64,000 bases of DNA, from the NCBI RefSeq assembly GCF_016862515.1, contig NZ_BONC01000014.1, positions 62,001 through 126,000 on the forward strand. The letters are read 5' to 3'. The notes under the pieces are model-generated. The model was not told the DNA's origin and did no database searches. It worked only from the letters and a program-made list of their open reading frames with translations. This stretch comes from Asanoa iriomotensis. Lineage in GTDB: Bacteria; Actinomycetota; Actinomycetes; Mycobacteriales; Micromonosporaceae. Made by a program: the position numbers and the translations under genes. Shown piece after piece: positions 7,760 to 16,347 of this stretch; positions within the stretch are counted from its first letter, which is position 1, and the number at the start of each line of letters is the position of its first letter.

Positions 7760-8712
7760 CCCTGGTGCAGGAACGGTCGCTGGCCGGGCTCGCCGATGTC
7801 GAGCGTGATGTCCACATAGCTCGGTAGCTCGTCGAGGGTCGTGTTCGGCAGGACGAACTCGCGGCCCGTGTATCGCTGCGCCACAGACTGTGCGGCGGCT
7901 GGCTCGCAGACGAACGGATGCGCGTACGTGTTGTAGCCCCGGCCGGCACCGGTGTTGAGGAAACCCGCGTCCTGGCACTGGTAGAGCACCGCTCTCAGCG
8001 CCGAAGCGTTGCGGGGACCCGCATAGCCAGCCTTGAAGTTGGCGAAGCACTGCGTCGACCGGGCGCCCTCGTAAGGCGAAGGCCCCGCGGCGGTCAGCGC
8101 GCCCATGAAGTCGGCATCGCAGCCGATCTCCGCCGACGGGAAGGCACCGTCGAGGAGCGCCGCACGCCGGCAGCCGGTGACGTCCTCGAACGCGTCGACC
8201 ACGTCCTCGGTCCGGCCGAGCCGGTCGTAGGACCGCTCCAGGTCGCGCAAGGCCGCCCGCGGCACACCCAGGTCGACCAGCCGGAACCATTCCGCGAACG
8301 TCGGCACCCGCGCCTGGACGCCGCGCGGGAGGGTGTAGACCGCCAGGTCCGTCGGGAACGACCAGGTGTCGAGGCCCGGGTAGCCGACGTACGACAGGAT
8401 CCCGACCCCGACCTTCGCGGGCTCGTCGCCGTAGCGGTGGCGCAGTCGCAGGTACGCCTCGAGGTTGACGCTCGACCCCGCCCACGCGTACGCGAAGCCC
8501 TCGGGGTAGAGGAAGCGGTCACCGCGGCCGTGCGTCGTCGCGAACAGCGTGTCCGCGACGCAGCGGACCTGCCGCGCCTCCCAGGCCGCCTGGTATTCGC
8601 GCGGCGTGCTGATGCAGCGCCCGCCCGCCGCGGCCGGCGACGCCACGGCGAGGCCGCCGACGATCGCCAGGACAAGGACGCAGAGGAGGGTACGCATGCG
8701 GCTCAGGTCCAT
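7750..8712 (-). CDS. Secreted protein of unknown function
   Basis: About 320 residues with a clear signal peptide (a run of Leu/Val/Ala after MRTLL, cleavage likely after SPAAAGG). The mature protein has eight Cys residues, suggesting disulphides, and no motif I recognise. Start chosen at 8712 because GGGAG lies six bases before that ATG; an in-frame start at 8697 would also give a signal peptide. The 267 bases between this gene and the next one (8713-8979) show no gene; they presumably carry the divergent promoters of this gene and the polyketide-side operon. Confidence 0.65.
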   Translation of the reverse strand: MDLSRMRTLLCVLVLAIVGGLAVASPAAAGGRCISTPREYQAAWEARQVRCVADTLFATTHGRGDRFLYPEGFAYAWAGSSVNLEAYLRLRHRYGDEPAKVGVGILSYVGYPGLDTWSFPTDLAVYTLPRGVQARVPTFAEWFRLVDLGVPRAALRDLERSYDRLGRTEDVVDAFEDVTGCRRAALLDGAFPSAEIGCDADFMGALTAAGPSPYEGARSTQCFANFKAGYAGPRNASALRAVLYQCQDAGFLNTGAGRGYNTYAHPFVCEPAAAQSVAQRYTGREFVLPNTTLDELPSYVDITLDIGEPGQRPFLHQGYC

Positions 8713-8979
8713 CGACGGCTCCCAGCGCTCAACTGTCACGCCAGTCTCCACGCCGAACCGTCCGATGTCGATGTCGTAACGTCGACTCCGTGGGCGCGAC
8801 GGCGCACGCCGCCCGGACGGGCCCCGTCATCGACCACGGCCTGACGCACCCATTACGCAACGTTGATGGCCGCAGGCACCGTGGTGGTCGGCCGGTTGAG
8901 CGACGCTCGACCCGCCTTCCAACCAGTCGGGGCAGTGTGGACCGCGATCGAGCCGCGCCAGCCTGACAGGAGACGAGCG

Positions 8980-10599
8980 TTGGATGTCGAGCGTACCGAG
9001 GTCTTGATCGTCGGCGGTGCCCTGGTTGGCCTTTCCGCTGCCCTCTTCCTCGCCGAGCAGGAGGTGTCAGCGATCGTCGTCGAGCGCCAACCCAGCGCTC
9101 TGCTCCACCCTCGAGCCCGGGTGATCAACCCGCGCGCGGTGGAGGTCCTCCGGCAGTCCGGGCTCGTGGGCCGGATGCACGCCGTACGGTCGCTCACGGC
9201 CGACATGTCCGAGAAGTCCATGCTTCAGGCCGACACCCTCGCCGGGCCGGCGCGGATGCTCACCCCGCTGGCCGACGAGGTGCCCGAGATTACCGGGGAC
9301 CTGACGCCGTGCGAATTCTTCTCCATCGACCAGGATCGGCTGGAGGAGATCGTCCGGGAGCAGGCCGTCAAGTTGGGCGCCGATCTCCGGTACTCCCATG
9401 AGCTGACGAGCTTCGAGCAGACCGACGACGGCGTGGTCGCGGTGGTCACCGACGACGCGACCGGTGTGCGACGTGAGATCCACGCGCGGTATCTGATCGC
9501 GGCCGACGGGCACGGCAGTGGCGTACGGCAGGCGCTCGGCATTCCGCGGACCGGTGCCGGGACGCTCGTGTGGGTGCTCAGCCTCATCTTCAAGGCGGAT
9601 CTCACCGGTCCGCTGCGTGGCCGTGACGTCGGCCTGGCATACCTGAACAAGCCGGAGCACGGGACGCTGCTGACCCCGCTGGACGGCAACCGCTGGGTGT
9701 TCTTCACGCCCTACCACCCGGAGGCCGGCGAGACCCTGGACGGCTTCGACGACGAGCGATGCGTGCAGCGGATCCGTGCCGCCATCGGGGTGCCCGACCT
9801 GTCGGTTGAGCTGGAGGTCCAGATTCCGAAGACCGGCGCGAAGGTCCTCGGGTTCGAGCTTGCCGCCCAGGTCGCGGACCGGTTCCAGGACGGCCGGGTG
9901 TTCCTGGTCGGCGACTCCGCGCACGCCATTCCGCCCACCGGCGCGTTCGGCGCGAGCACCGGGATCCAGGACGCGCACAACCTGGCGTGGAAGATCAGCG
10001 CGGTGCTCAAGGGTGCCGCGGATCCGGCCGTGCTCGACAGCTACGAGGACGAGCGGCGGCCGGTCGCGAAGTCCACGATGGACCAGGCGTTGGCCGAGCT
10101 CGCGCTGCGCATGGGCATGGGCGCGCCCGACGGCGACGCACCGGGCTACGCGGCGACCGTCTTCGGCCACCGCTACCGTTCCGCCGCCGTCGTCGACGAA
10201 GGCGGTCCCGGCGACCGTCCGGACCTGGCCGACATCGGGGCACCGGGGACCCGGGCGCCGCATGTCGAACTGTCCCGCGACGGTGCGGCACTGTCCACGA
10301 TCGACCTCTTCGGCCGCCGGTTCGTCCTGCTCACCGCCGATGGCAACGGCGTGTGGCGCAAGGCCTGGCAGGACGCCGCCGCCGCGCTCGACATCGAGGT
10401 GGACGTCCACCACATCGGCACCGGCGGAGATTTCGACGACCCTGGCAACCGGTTCCTCGCCGCATACGGCCTGACGCCGACCGGTGTAGCGCTGGTCCGG
10501 CCGGACGGCATCGTCGCGTGGCGCGCGCCGACGGACGACGAACCGGCGCGACTCGCGGACGCGCTGCACCGGGTGCTCGGCCGGGCGGGCCGGGGGTAG
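8980..10599 (+). CDS. FAD-dependent aromatic polyketide monooxygenase
   Basis: A 539-residue flavoprotein of the PHBH-like class. The N-terminal FAD motif reads VGGALVGL (third glycine replaced by Ala). The mid DG motif is in AADGHGSGVR. The GD motif is GDSAHAIPPTGAFG. A C-terminal thioredoxin-like domain of about 140 residues follows, as in RdmE- and PgaE-type polyketide hydroxylases. In xantholipin-type pathways a relative performs the Baeyer-Villiger-like step that opens a quinone toward the xanthone ring; that role is a candidate here. TTG start chosen because AGGAGA lies seven bases before it. First gene of a plus-strand operon with the acc genes. Confidence 0.88.
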   Translation: MDVERTEVLIVGGALVGLSAALFLAEQEVSAIVVERQPSALLHPRARVINPRAVEVLRQSGLVGRMHAVRSLTADMSEKSMLQADTLAGPARMLTPLADEVPEITGDLTPCEFFSIDQDRLEEIVREQAVKLGADLRYSHELTSFEQTDDGVVAVVTDDATGVRREIHARYLIAADGHGSGVRQALGIPRTGAGTLVWVLSLIFKADLTGPLRGRDVGLAYLNKPEHGTLLTPLDGNRWVFFTPYHPEAGETLDGFDDERCVQRIRAAIGVPDLSVELEVQIPKTGAKVLGFELAAQVADRFQDGRVFLVGDSAHAIPPTGAFGASTGIQDAHNLAWKISAVLKGAADPAVLDSYEDERRPVAKSTMDQALAELALRMGMGAPDGDAPGYAATVFGHRYRSAAVVDEGGPGDRPDLADIGAPGTRAPHVELSRDGAALSTIDLFGRRFVLLTADGNGVWRKAWQDAAAALDIEVDVHHIGTGGDFDDPGNRFLAAYGLTPTGVALVRPDGIVAWRAPTDDEPARLADALHRVLGRAGRG

Positions 10600-10656
10600 C
10601 CCGATCAACTCCGCCCCGCCCGCTCACACCTGTTCGAACCGAGGGCTGGAGGTTCT

Positions 10657-12516
10657 GTGACCCGATCGACGGCGCCGCTCACCGACGATGCGCTGTGGCA
10701 GGTCTGTCCACGCTGCCGTTCCCTCACTCCGGCCCGCAAGTTCGTCAGGAACCTCTGCGTCTGCTCGGACTGCGGGGAGCACGTGCGGCTGGGCGCCCGG
10801 CAGCGGTTGGCGCAACTGCTCGACCCTGACTCGATCGTCGCGCTGCCGGAGCCGGACACCGAGGACGACCCCCTTTCCTTCCACGACCGGCGTCCGTACG
10901 CCGAGCGCCTCCGGGAAGCCCGCGCGCGGACCGGTCTCGACGAGGCGGTGCTCTGCGCGACCGGATCGATCGAAGGCCATCCCGTCGTCGCCGCGGTCAT
11001 GGAGTTCGCCTTCCTCGGCGGCAGCATGGGCGCCGGGGTCGGGGAGCGGATCTGCGCGGCGGCCGACACGGCGCGCCGAACCCGGACCCCGCTGCTGATC
11101 GTGTCGGCCTCGGGCGGCGCGCGGATGCAGGAGGGTCTGCTGTCTTTGATGCAGATGGCGAAGACCAGCGCCGCGATGGCCGCCCTGGACGAGGCCGGCA
11201 TCCTCACCGTCTGCCTGGTCACCGATCCGACGTACGGGGGAGTGGCCGCCTCGTTCGTCACCCTGGCCGACGTCATCATCGCCGAACCGGGCGCGCACCT
11301 GGGTTTCGCCGGTCCCCGGGTCATCGAACAGACGATCCGGCAGCGGCTTCCTGACGGATTCCAGACCGCCGAGTTCCTGCTCACGCACGGCCTGATCGAC
11401 GCGATCCACCCGCGGGCGGCCCTGCGTGCCGTGCTGACCAGGCTGCTCGCCGCCGGTCGACCGCGCCCCCCGGCAACCGTCGGACCGTTGGGTTGGCCCG
11501 GCCACAACCGGGAGCTGGGTCATCTGTCGACGGCTTGGTTGAGCCACCGGCTCGCTGGGTTGCCGGTCAGCCCGGGTATCGACCCGCCGCCGGCCAAGGC
11601 TTCCCCGGACGGCTCCGTCGTCACCGAGCCCGACGAGCTGCCGGCGCTGGACGCGTGGGCGACGGTCCAACTGGCCCGCCACTCCGGCCGACCAACCACA
11701 ATGGACTACCTCAGCTATGTCTGCGACGGGTTCGTGGAGCTGCGCGGCGACCGGATGAGTGGCGAATGCAGCGCCATCGTCGGCGGAATCGGCCGGCTGG
11801 ACGGCGAGCCGCTGGTGCTGATAGGGCACCAGAAAGGCCACGACATGCGCGAGCTCCTCGCGCACAACTTCGGCATGCCGACGCCGGCCGGATACCGCAA
11901 AGCCGCCCGCCTGATGCGGCTCGCGGCCAAGCTCGGCCTACCCGTGGTGACCCTGGTCGACACATCCGGCGCTTACCCCGGCATCGAGGCCGAGGAGCGG
12001 GGGCAGGCGGTCGCGATCGCGGAGAACCTGCGACTGATGACCACGCTCCCGGTCCCGCTCGTGTCGGTGATCACCGGCGAGGGCGGCTCCGGCGGTGCAC
12101 TGGCGCTCGCGGTCGCCGATCGGGTGTACGCGCTCGGCAACGCGGTGTATTCGGTGATCAGCCCCGAGGGGTGCGCCTCGATCCTCTGGCGCGACGCCGC
12201 CGCGGCGCCGCAGGCCGCGGCGGCGCTGCATCTCGACTCCCGGGAGCTGCTGCGGTTGGGCATCGTCGACGGCGTGATTCCCGAGCCGGGGCAGGGCGCG
12301 CACACCGATGCCGCCGCCACCGCCGATTCGGTGCGGGCGGCCGTCAGCGCGGCCCTGCGTTCGCTGGCCGGCCTTCCGCCGGACCGACTGGTGAGTCGCC
12401 GTCGCGAACGGTTCCGGCGGTTCGGTTCGACGCCGGCCGCCAACGGCTTTTCCCTACCGACGGTGCCGCTGGCGCGGGTCGGTGAGCACGTGACCATTGA
12501 ACGGAGGGGCCGATGA
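10657..12516 (+). CDS. Acetyl-CoA carboxylase carboxyltransferase, fused beta-alpha subunits
   Basis: A 619-residue fusion. Residues about 1-280 are AccD-like, starting with a four-Cys zinc ribbon (CPRC and CSDC) and containing [11 protein letters not shown]. Residues about 310-600 are AccA-like, with [17 protein letters not shown] and [10 protein letters not shown]. Together they transfer the carboxyl group from biotin to acetyl-CoA. With AccB and AccC next door this makes a complete malonyl-CoA supply for the polyketide synthase. Most actinomycete primary carboxylases have a different subunit layout, so this is probably a dedicated pathway enzyme. GTG start after GGAGG; overlaps accB by four bases. 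Confidence 0.92.
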   Translation: MTRSTAPLTDDALWQVCPRCRSLTPARKFVRNLCVCSDCGEHVRLGARQRLAQLLDPDSIVALPEPDTEDDPLSFHDRRPYAERLREARARTGLDEAVLCATGSIEGHPVVAAVMEFAFLGGSMGAGVGERICAAADTARRTRTPLLIVSASGGARMQEGLLSLMQMAKTSAAMAALDEAGILTVCLVTDPTYGGVAASFVTLADVIIAEPGAHLGFAGPRVIEQTIRQRLPDGFQTAEFLLTHGLIDAIHPRAALRAVLTRLLAAGRPRPPATVGPLGWPGHNRELGHLSTAWLSHRLAGLPVSPGIDPPPAKASPDGSVVTEPDELPALDAWATVQLARHSGRPTTMDYLSYVCDGFVELRGDRMSGECSAIVGGIGRLDGEPLVLIGHQKGHDMRELLAHNFGMPTPAGYRKAARLMRLAAKLGLPVVTLVDTSGAYPGIEAEERGQAVAIAENLRLMTTLPVPLVSVITGEGGSGGALALAVADRVYALGNAVYSVISPEGCASILWRDAAAAPQAAAALHLDSRELLRLGIVDGVIPEPGQGAHTDAAATADSVRAAVSAALRSLAGLPPDRLVSRRRERFRRFGSTPAANGFSLPTVPLARVGEHVTIERRGR

Positions 12517-12974
12517 CCGACGCCGAACACCTGCTCGCGGCGCTGACCGACCACCTGGTCCGGCTCGGCAGAGCGAGCACGTTCCCGCTCACCCAGGTGA
12601 AGATCCAGGCCGGCGACGTCGCCCTGGAGGTGGTCTGGGACCCCGCGGGAGCCAACGGCCACGCCGCGGCGCCCGTGTCGGCGCCCGCCGCGGTCGCACC
12701 ACCCGAGGACCCGGAATCGACGCTGCCCGACGGCTCCTTCACGGTGTGCGCGCCAACGGTCGGCGTGTTGTACGCCGCACCCGAGCCCGGTGCGCCCCCG
12801 TTCGTCCAATTGGGCGACATCGTGTCCGAGGGTCAACAGCTCGCGATCCTGGAGGCGATGAAGTTGATGAATCCGATCGACGCGGACCGGCCCGGGCGGG
12901 TGGCACGGATCCTGGTACCGGACGCGGCCCCGGTCGAATACGGGCAGGCGCTGTTCGTCCTGGAACCGTGCTGA
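12513..12974 (+). CDS. accB: Biotin carboxyl carrier protein of acetyl-CoA carboxylase
   Basis: A 153-residue AccB. The C-terminal biotinyl domain has the EAMKLMN motif with Lys117 as biotin acceptor. The middle is an Ala/Pro-rich linker (residues about 45-70), as in the E. coli-type protein. It swings carboxybiotin between AccC and the fused carboxyltransferase. ATG overlaps the end of the carboxyltransferase gene (ATGA), and accC starts one base after its stop. Confidence 0.93.
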   Translation: MTDAEHLLAALTDHLVRLGRASTFPLTQVKIQAGDVALEVVWDPAGANGHAAAPVSAPAAVAPPEDPESTLPDGSFTVCAPTVGVLYAAPEPGAPPFVQLGDIVSEGQQLAILEAMKLMNPIDADRPGRVARILVPDAAPVEYGQALFVLEPC

Positions 12975-12975
12975 C

Positions 12976-14325
12976 ATGTTCGAAACCATCCTCATCGCCA
13001 ACCGCGGCGAGATCGCGCTGCGCGTCATCCGCACCTGCCGGGAACTCGGCATCCGCACGGTCGTCGCGCACTCCACCGCCGACGCCGACTCCCTCGCCGT
13101 ACGCCATGCCGACCAGGCGGTGCAGATCGGGCCGCCGGCCGCGCGACACAGCTATCTCAACGCCGCCGCGCTCATCACCGCCGCGTTACAGACCGGTGCG
13201 GAAGCCGTTCATCCGGGGTACGGGTTCCTGTCCGAGGACCGCGACTTCGCCGAGATGTGCGCGGCGTACGGCCTGACCTTCATCGGACCCCCTCCCTCGG
13301 TGCTGGCGAGGCTCGGCGACAAGGCGCAGGCCCGGTCCGCCGCGGTCGCCTCCGGGCTGCCGGTGCTGCCGGGCAGCACGGGCGCGCTGGAGAGCGGCAC
13401 CGAGGCGAAGGAGGCTGCGGACGAGATCGGCTATCCGGTCATCATCAAGGCCGTCGCGGGCGGCGGTGGCCGGGGCATGACCGTGGTCCGTGAGCCCCGC
13501 GACTTCCTCCGCCAGTACGCGCACACCCGCGCCACGGCACAGGCGGTCTTCGGTGACGGGCGGGTCTACGTCGAGAAGTACCTCGAAGGCGCCCGCCACA
13601 TCGAGGTGCAGGTGCTCGCCGACAACCACGGCAACGTCGTGCACCTCGGCGCCCGCGACTGTTCCGTGCAGCGCCGGCGGCAGAAGCTCATCGAGGAGAC
13701 CCCGCCCCCGGCACTGCCCGCCAGTGTGGTGGAGGCGATGGGCGCCGGCAGCGTGCGCAGCGCCGCCCAACTCGGCTATACGGGAGCCGGCACCTACGAG
13801 TTCGTCGTGGACGAGGACCACAACTTCACCTTCATGGAGATCAACTGCCGGATACAGGTGGAGCACCCGGTCACTGAGATGGTGACCGGGGTGGATCTGG
13901 TGCGTGAGCAGATCCTCGCCGCGGCGGGGCACCGGCTCACCCTTCGGCAGCAAGACGTGCGGCGAACCGGCGTGGCCATCGAGTGCCGGGTCAACTCCGA
14001 GGATCCGACCCGCGACTTCCTGCCGACCGCCGGAACGGTCCACGAGTTCGAGCCGCCGGCGGGGCCGTTCGTCCGGGTGGACACCCACGGATACCCGGGC
14101 ATGCGGATCAGCCCGCACTACGACTCGCTGCTGGCCAAGGTGATCGTCTGGGCGCCGGAGCGGGACCAGGCGATCGCCCGGATGGACCGCGCGCTACAGG
14201 AGTTCCGCGTCGAGGGCGTGAGCACGACCACCCGGTACCTCCGCGACGTCCTGGCCCACCCGTTGTTCGCGCACGCCAAGCACACCACCTCCCTCGTCGA
14301 CGAGATCGGCGGCAGAACACTGTGA
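12976..14325 (+). CDS. accC: Biotin carboxylase subunit of acetyl-CoA carboxylase
   Basis: A 449-residue AccC of normal family length. It shows the N-terminal ILIANRGEIA, HPGYGFLSE, the glycine-rich ATP loop KAVAGGGGRGM, and the catalytic EINCRIQVEHPVTE region; the last has Cys where most family members have Asn (N-x-R). It carboxylates biotin on AccB using ATP and bicarbonate. Last gene of the FAD monooxygenase-acc operon; a strong hairpin begins at its stop codon. Confidence 0.93.
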   Translation: MFETILIANRGEIALRVIRTCRELGIRTVVAHSTADADSLAVRHADQAVQIGPPAARHSYLNAAALITAALQTGAEAVHPGYGFLSEDRDFAEMCAAYGLTFIGPPPSVLARLGDKAQARSAAVASGLPVLPGSTGALESGTEAKEAADEIGYPVIIKAVAGGGGRGMTVVREPRDFLRQYAHTRATAQAVFGDGRVYVEKYLEGARHIEVQVLADNHGNVVHLGARDCSVQRRRQKLIEETPPPALPASVVEAMGAGSVRSAAQLGYTGAGTYEFVVDEDHNFTFMEINCRIQVEHPVTEMVTGVDLVREQILAAAGHRLTLRQQDVRRTGVAIECRVNSEDPTRDFLPTAGTVHEFEPPAGPFVRVDTHGYPGMRISPHYDSLLAKVIVWAPERDQAIARMDRALQEFRVEGVSTTTRYLRDVLAHPLFAHAKHTTSLVDEIGGRTL

Positions 14326-14354
14326 AGGGGCGGGCGCTTCGCGCCCGCCCCTTC
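14324..14354. terminator. Bidirectional terminator hairpin
   Basis: A perfect 14-base stem (14324-14337 with 14341-14354, GC-rich, ending in GAAGG/CCTTC) around a TTC loop. It begins inside the accC stop codon and lies 26 bases past the stop of the convergent O-methyltransferase gene, so it can end both transcripts. No T-tract, which is usual in actinomycetes. Confidence 0.8.
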
Positions 14355-14380
14355 CAAATCCCCGGCCCGAAGGCCGACCC

Positions 14381-15451
14381 TCAGCCGTCCTTGCGTCCCA
14401 CGATCAGCGTGTCGCTGAAGCCCAGCGGGCGCTGGTCGACGACGGTGAATCCGGCTTTCTCGAACCAGGACCGCGCCTCACCGGGGGCGTACTCGGCACC
14501 GCCCCGCGTGGTGAGCAGCATGTCGAGGCTGATCACGAGGTTGATCAGGTTGGGCTGTTCCTCGTCGAGCATCGGGTCGTAGACCAGGAGCACTCCGCCC
14601 TCGTTGACCGCCTCGTATGCCTTGGCCACCAGCGCCTCACGTTGCTCCGGCGACCAGTCGTGCAGCACGTGCCCGATGACGATGACGTCTGCCCGCGGCA
14701 GTGGGTCGGTGAAGAAACTGCCGGCCGTGAAGTGCACCCGGCCGTCGAGCCCGAGGGTAGCCATGTGCTCGTGGAAGAACGGCTCGACGTGCGGCAGGTC
14801 GAACACGCCGGCGTCCAGGTGCGGGAAAGCCTTGGCCACCGGGGCGATCAGGTTGCCACGGGCTCCGCCGACGTCCACCACGGACCCGTATGCCGACCAG
14901 TCGAAGGTCTCGGCGAGCTGCGGGCCCAACTGGCCGTTCATCGCGTCCATCATGCCGAGGAACTCGCGCAGCTGGTCGGCATCGGTGATCATCGTGTCGT
15001 ACGGCTCGCCCTCCTCATCGGTGCTCTGCGGTTCACCGGTGCGCAACGCGTCGGTGAAGCGGCCCCAGGCGGGGTAGAGCATCCGGTCGGCTCGCTCGAG
15101 GAAACCGCCGACGTAGCCCGGCTGGCCTTTGATGAGGTACCGACTGGTGCCCGCGGCGTTGTGGTAGCGCTGACCGTCGTATTCCAGCACGCCGAAGCCC
15201 ACCAACGCGTTCAGCCAGTCCCGGGTGCCCCGCGGGTGCAGGCCGAGCTGCTCGCGGATCTCCGGTTCGGTCAGCGCGGCCTTCCGCAACAGCGGGAAGA
15301 GGCCGAGTTCCAGCGCGCCGAGGAGGATCTTCGCTCCGCAGAACGCGGTGCCGAGCTGAAGGAACCGGCCAGGATGGTCACCGGGCGCGGCTCCGTTGCC
15401 GGCCGGATCGCCGGACGTCCGTGCCTCAGTGTCCGCCGCACGCACAGCCAT
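14381..15451 (-). CDS. SAM-dependent O-methyltransferase (A)
   Basis: A 356-residue methyltransferase of the acetylserotonin/DnrK class: an N-terminal dimerisation domain and a C-terminal SAM fold with VVDVGGARGNL. The family's general-base histidine is present in GHVLHDW. It is close in sequence to the enzyme at 33421 and probably methylates a phenol of the polyketide. Start placed at ATG 15451 because GAGGGAG is eight bases upstream; a GTG at 15460 is too close to that site. It overlaps the upstream dehydrogenase-like gene by 26 bases and is the last of a six-gene minus-strand operon. Confidence 0.9.
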   Translation of the reverse strand: MAVRAADTEARTSGDPAGNGAAPGDHPGRFLQLGTAFCGAKILLGALELGLFPLLRKAALTEPEIREQLGLHPRGTRDWLNALVGFGVLEYDGQRYHNAAGTSRYLIKGQPGYVGGFLERADRMLYPAWGRFTDALRTGEPQSTDEEGEPYDTMITDADQLREFLGMMDAMNGQLGPQLAETFDWSAYGSVVDVGGARGNLIAPVAKAFPHLDAGVFDLPHVEPFFHEHMATLGLDGRVHFTAGSFFTDPLPRADVIVIGHVLHDWSPEQREALVAKAYEAVNEGGVLLVYDPMLDEEQPNLINLVISLDMLLTTRGGAEYAPGEARSWFEKAGFTVVDQRPLGFSDTLIVGRKDG

Positions 15452-16337
15452 TGCCACCACTCCCTCTCGCGAGCGTCAGCTCGACGGTCGAACGTTTCAT
15501 GGTCTGCAGAACCGCGGCGGCGTCGGCCGCGCCGTGACCGGCCGCCACCGCCTGGGCGAACTGCCAGCCCACCGCCTGGGTGAGAGGCAGCTGACGGTTG
15601 CGGCGTGCCGCCGTTTCCACGGCGAGCCGCAGGTCGTCGGCTACCCCGCCGACCGGTAGGCGGGCCGGGTGGTACCGGCCGGCCCCCATCATCTGGGCCT
15701 GGCGGTCGACCGCCGGCCAGACGCTTCCGCACTCGGCGATGCCGGACAGCAACGGCTCCCGGCCGAGGCCGGCCGCCTCGGCGAAGGTCACCGCCTCGAC
15801 AAGGGCCGAGGCCTGCGCCCCGACCACGATGCTGATCGCCACCCGCAGGGCGCTGGCCCGCCCCATCGGGCCGAGGTACTGATGGCCGCGACGGGTCAGT
15901 AGCGCCAGTACGTCCGCGGCCGCCGCCACGTCGTCCTCGGCGCCGGCGGCGAACACGGCCAGGTCGCCCGCCTCGGCCATGGAATCGTCACCGACGACAC
16001 ACGCCTCGACCCGGCTGATCTTCCGTTCGGCCAGCCGCTGGGTCACCTCCTCGGCGTACTCGGCCGAGACCGGGGTCAGGTCGACGACCACGGTCCCGGG
16101 CCCGAGCGCCGGCGCGACGCCGTCGAGGAACGTCTCCTCGACGGCCAGTTCGTCGCGCAGGCTCACCACTACGACCTCGGCACCGTCGACGTCGGGCGCG
16201 GACCGCGCGCCGGCCGACTCCCCGCCCACCACGGTGAGCGTGGCACCGGCGCTCTGAATGCGCCGCGTGACGCCGTGGCCGACACCCTCCTGGCCGACGA
16301 CGGCGACGCGCCGTCCGGCCCATGGTGCAACTCCCAC
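15426..16337 (-). CDS. Degenerate beta-hydroxyacid dehydrogenase-like protein
   Basis: A 303-residue relative of 6-phosphogluconate/3-hydroxyisobutyrate dehydrogenases and a paralogue of the gene at 40578 (shared RVEACVVG, LGP-G--A, VVGAQ/LLGAQ). The key sites are altered. The nucleotide loop is VGQEGVG instead of GxGxxG. The catalytic lysine region reads ASALRVAIS where the paralogue has ASMLKLAFN, so Lys is Arg and Asn is Ser. It may bind an imine or quinone, or be structural, rather than be a normal alcohol dehydrogenase. The C-terminus ends GCACGGH. It lies between the methyltransferase and the amidotransferase in one operon. Confidence 0.78.
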   Translation of the reverse strand: MGVAPWAGRRVAVVGQEGVGHGVTRRIQSAGATLTVVGGESAGARSAPDVDGAEVVVVSLRDELAVEETFLDGVAPALGPGTVVVDLTPVSAEYAEEVTQRLAERKISRVEACVVGDDSMAEAGDLAVFAAGAEDDVAAAADVLALLTRRGHQYLGPMGRASALRVAISIVVGAQASALVEAVTFAEAAGLGREPLLSGIAECGSVWPAVDRQAQMMGAGRYHPARLPVGGVADDLRLAVETAARRNRQLPLTQAVGWQFAQAVAAGHGAADAAAVLQTMKRSTVELTLARGSGGNGCACGGH

Positions 16338-16347
16338 ATCGGCTCCC

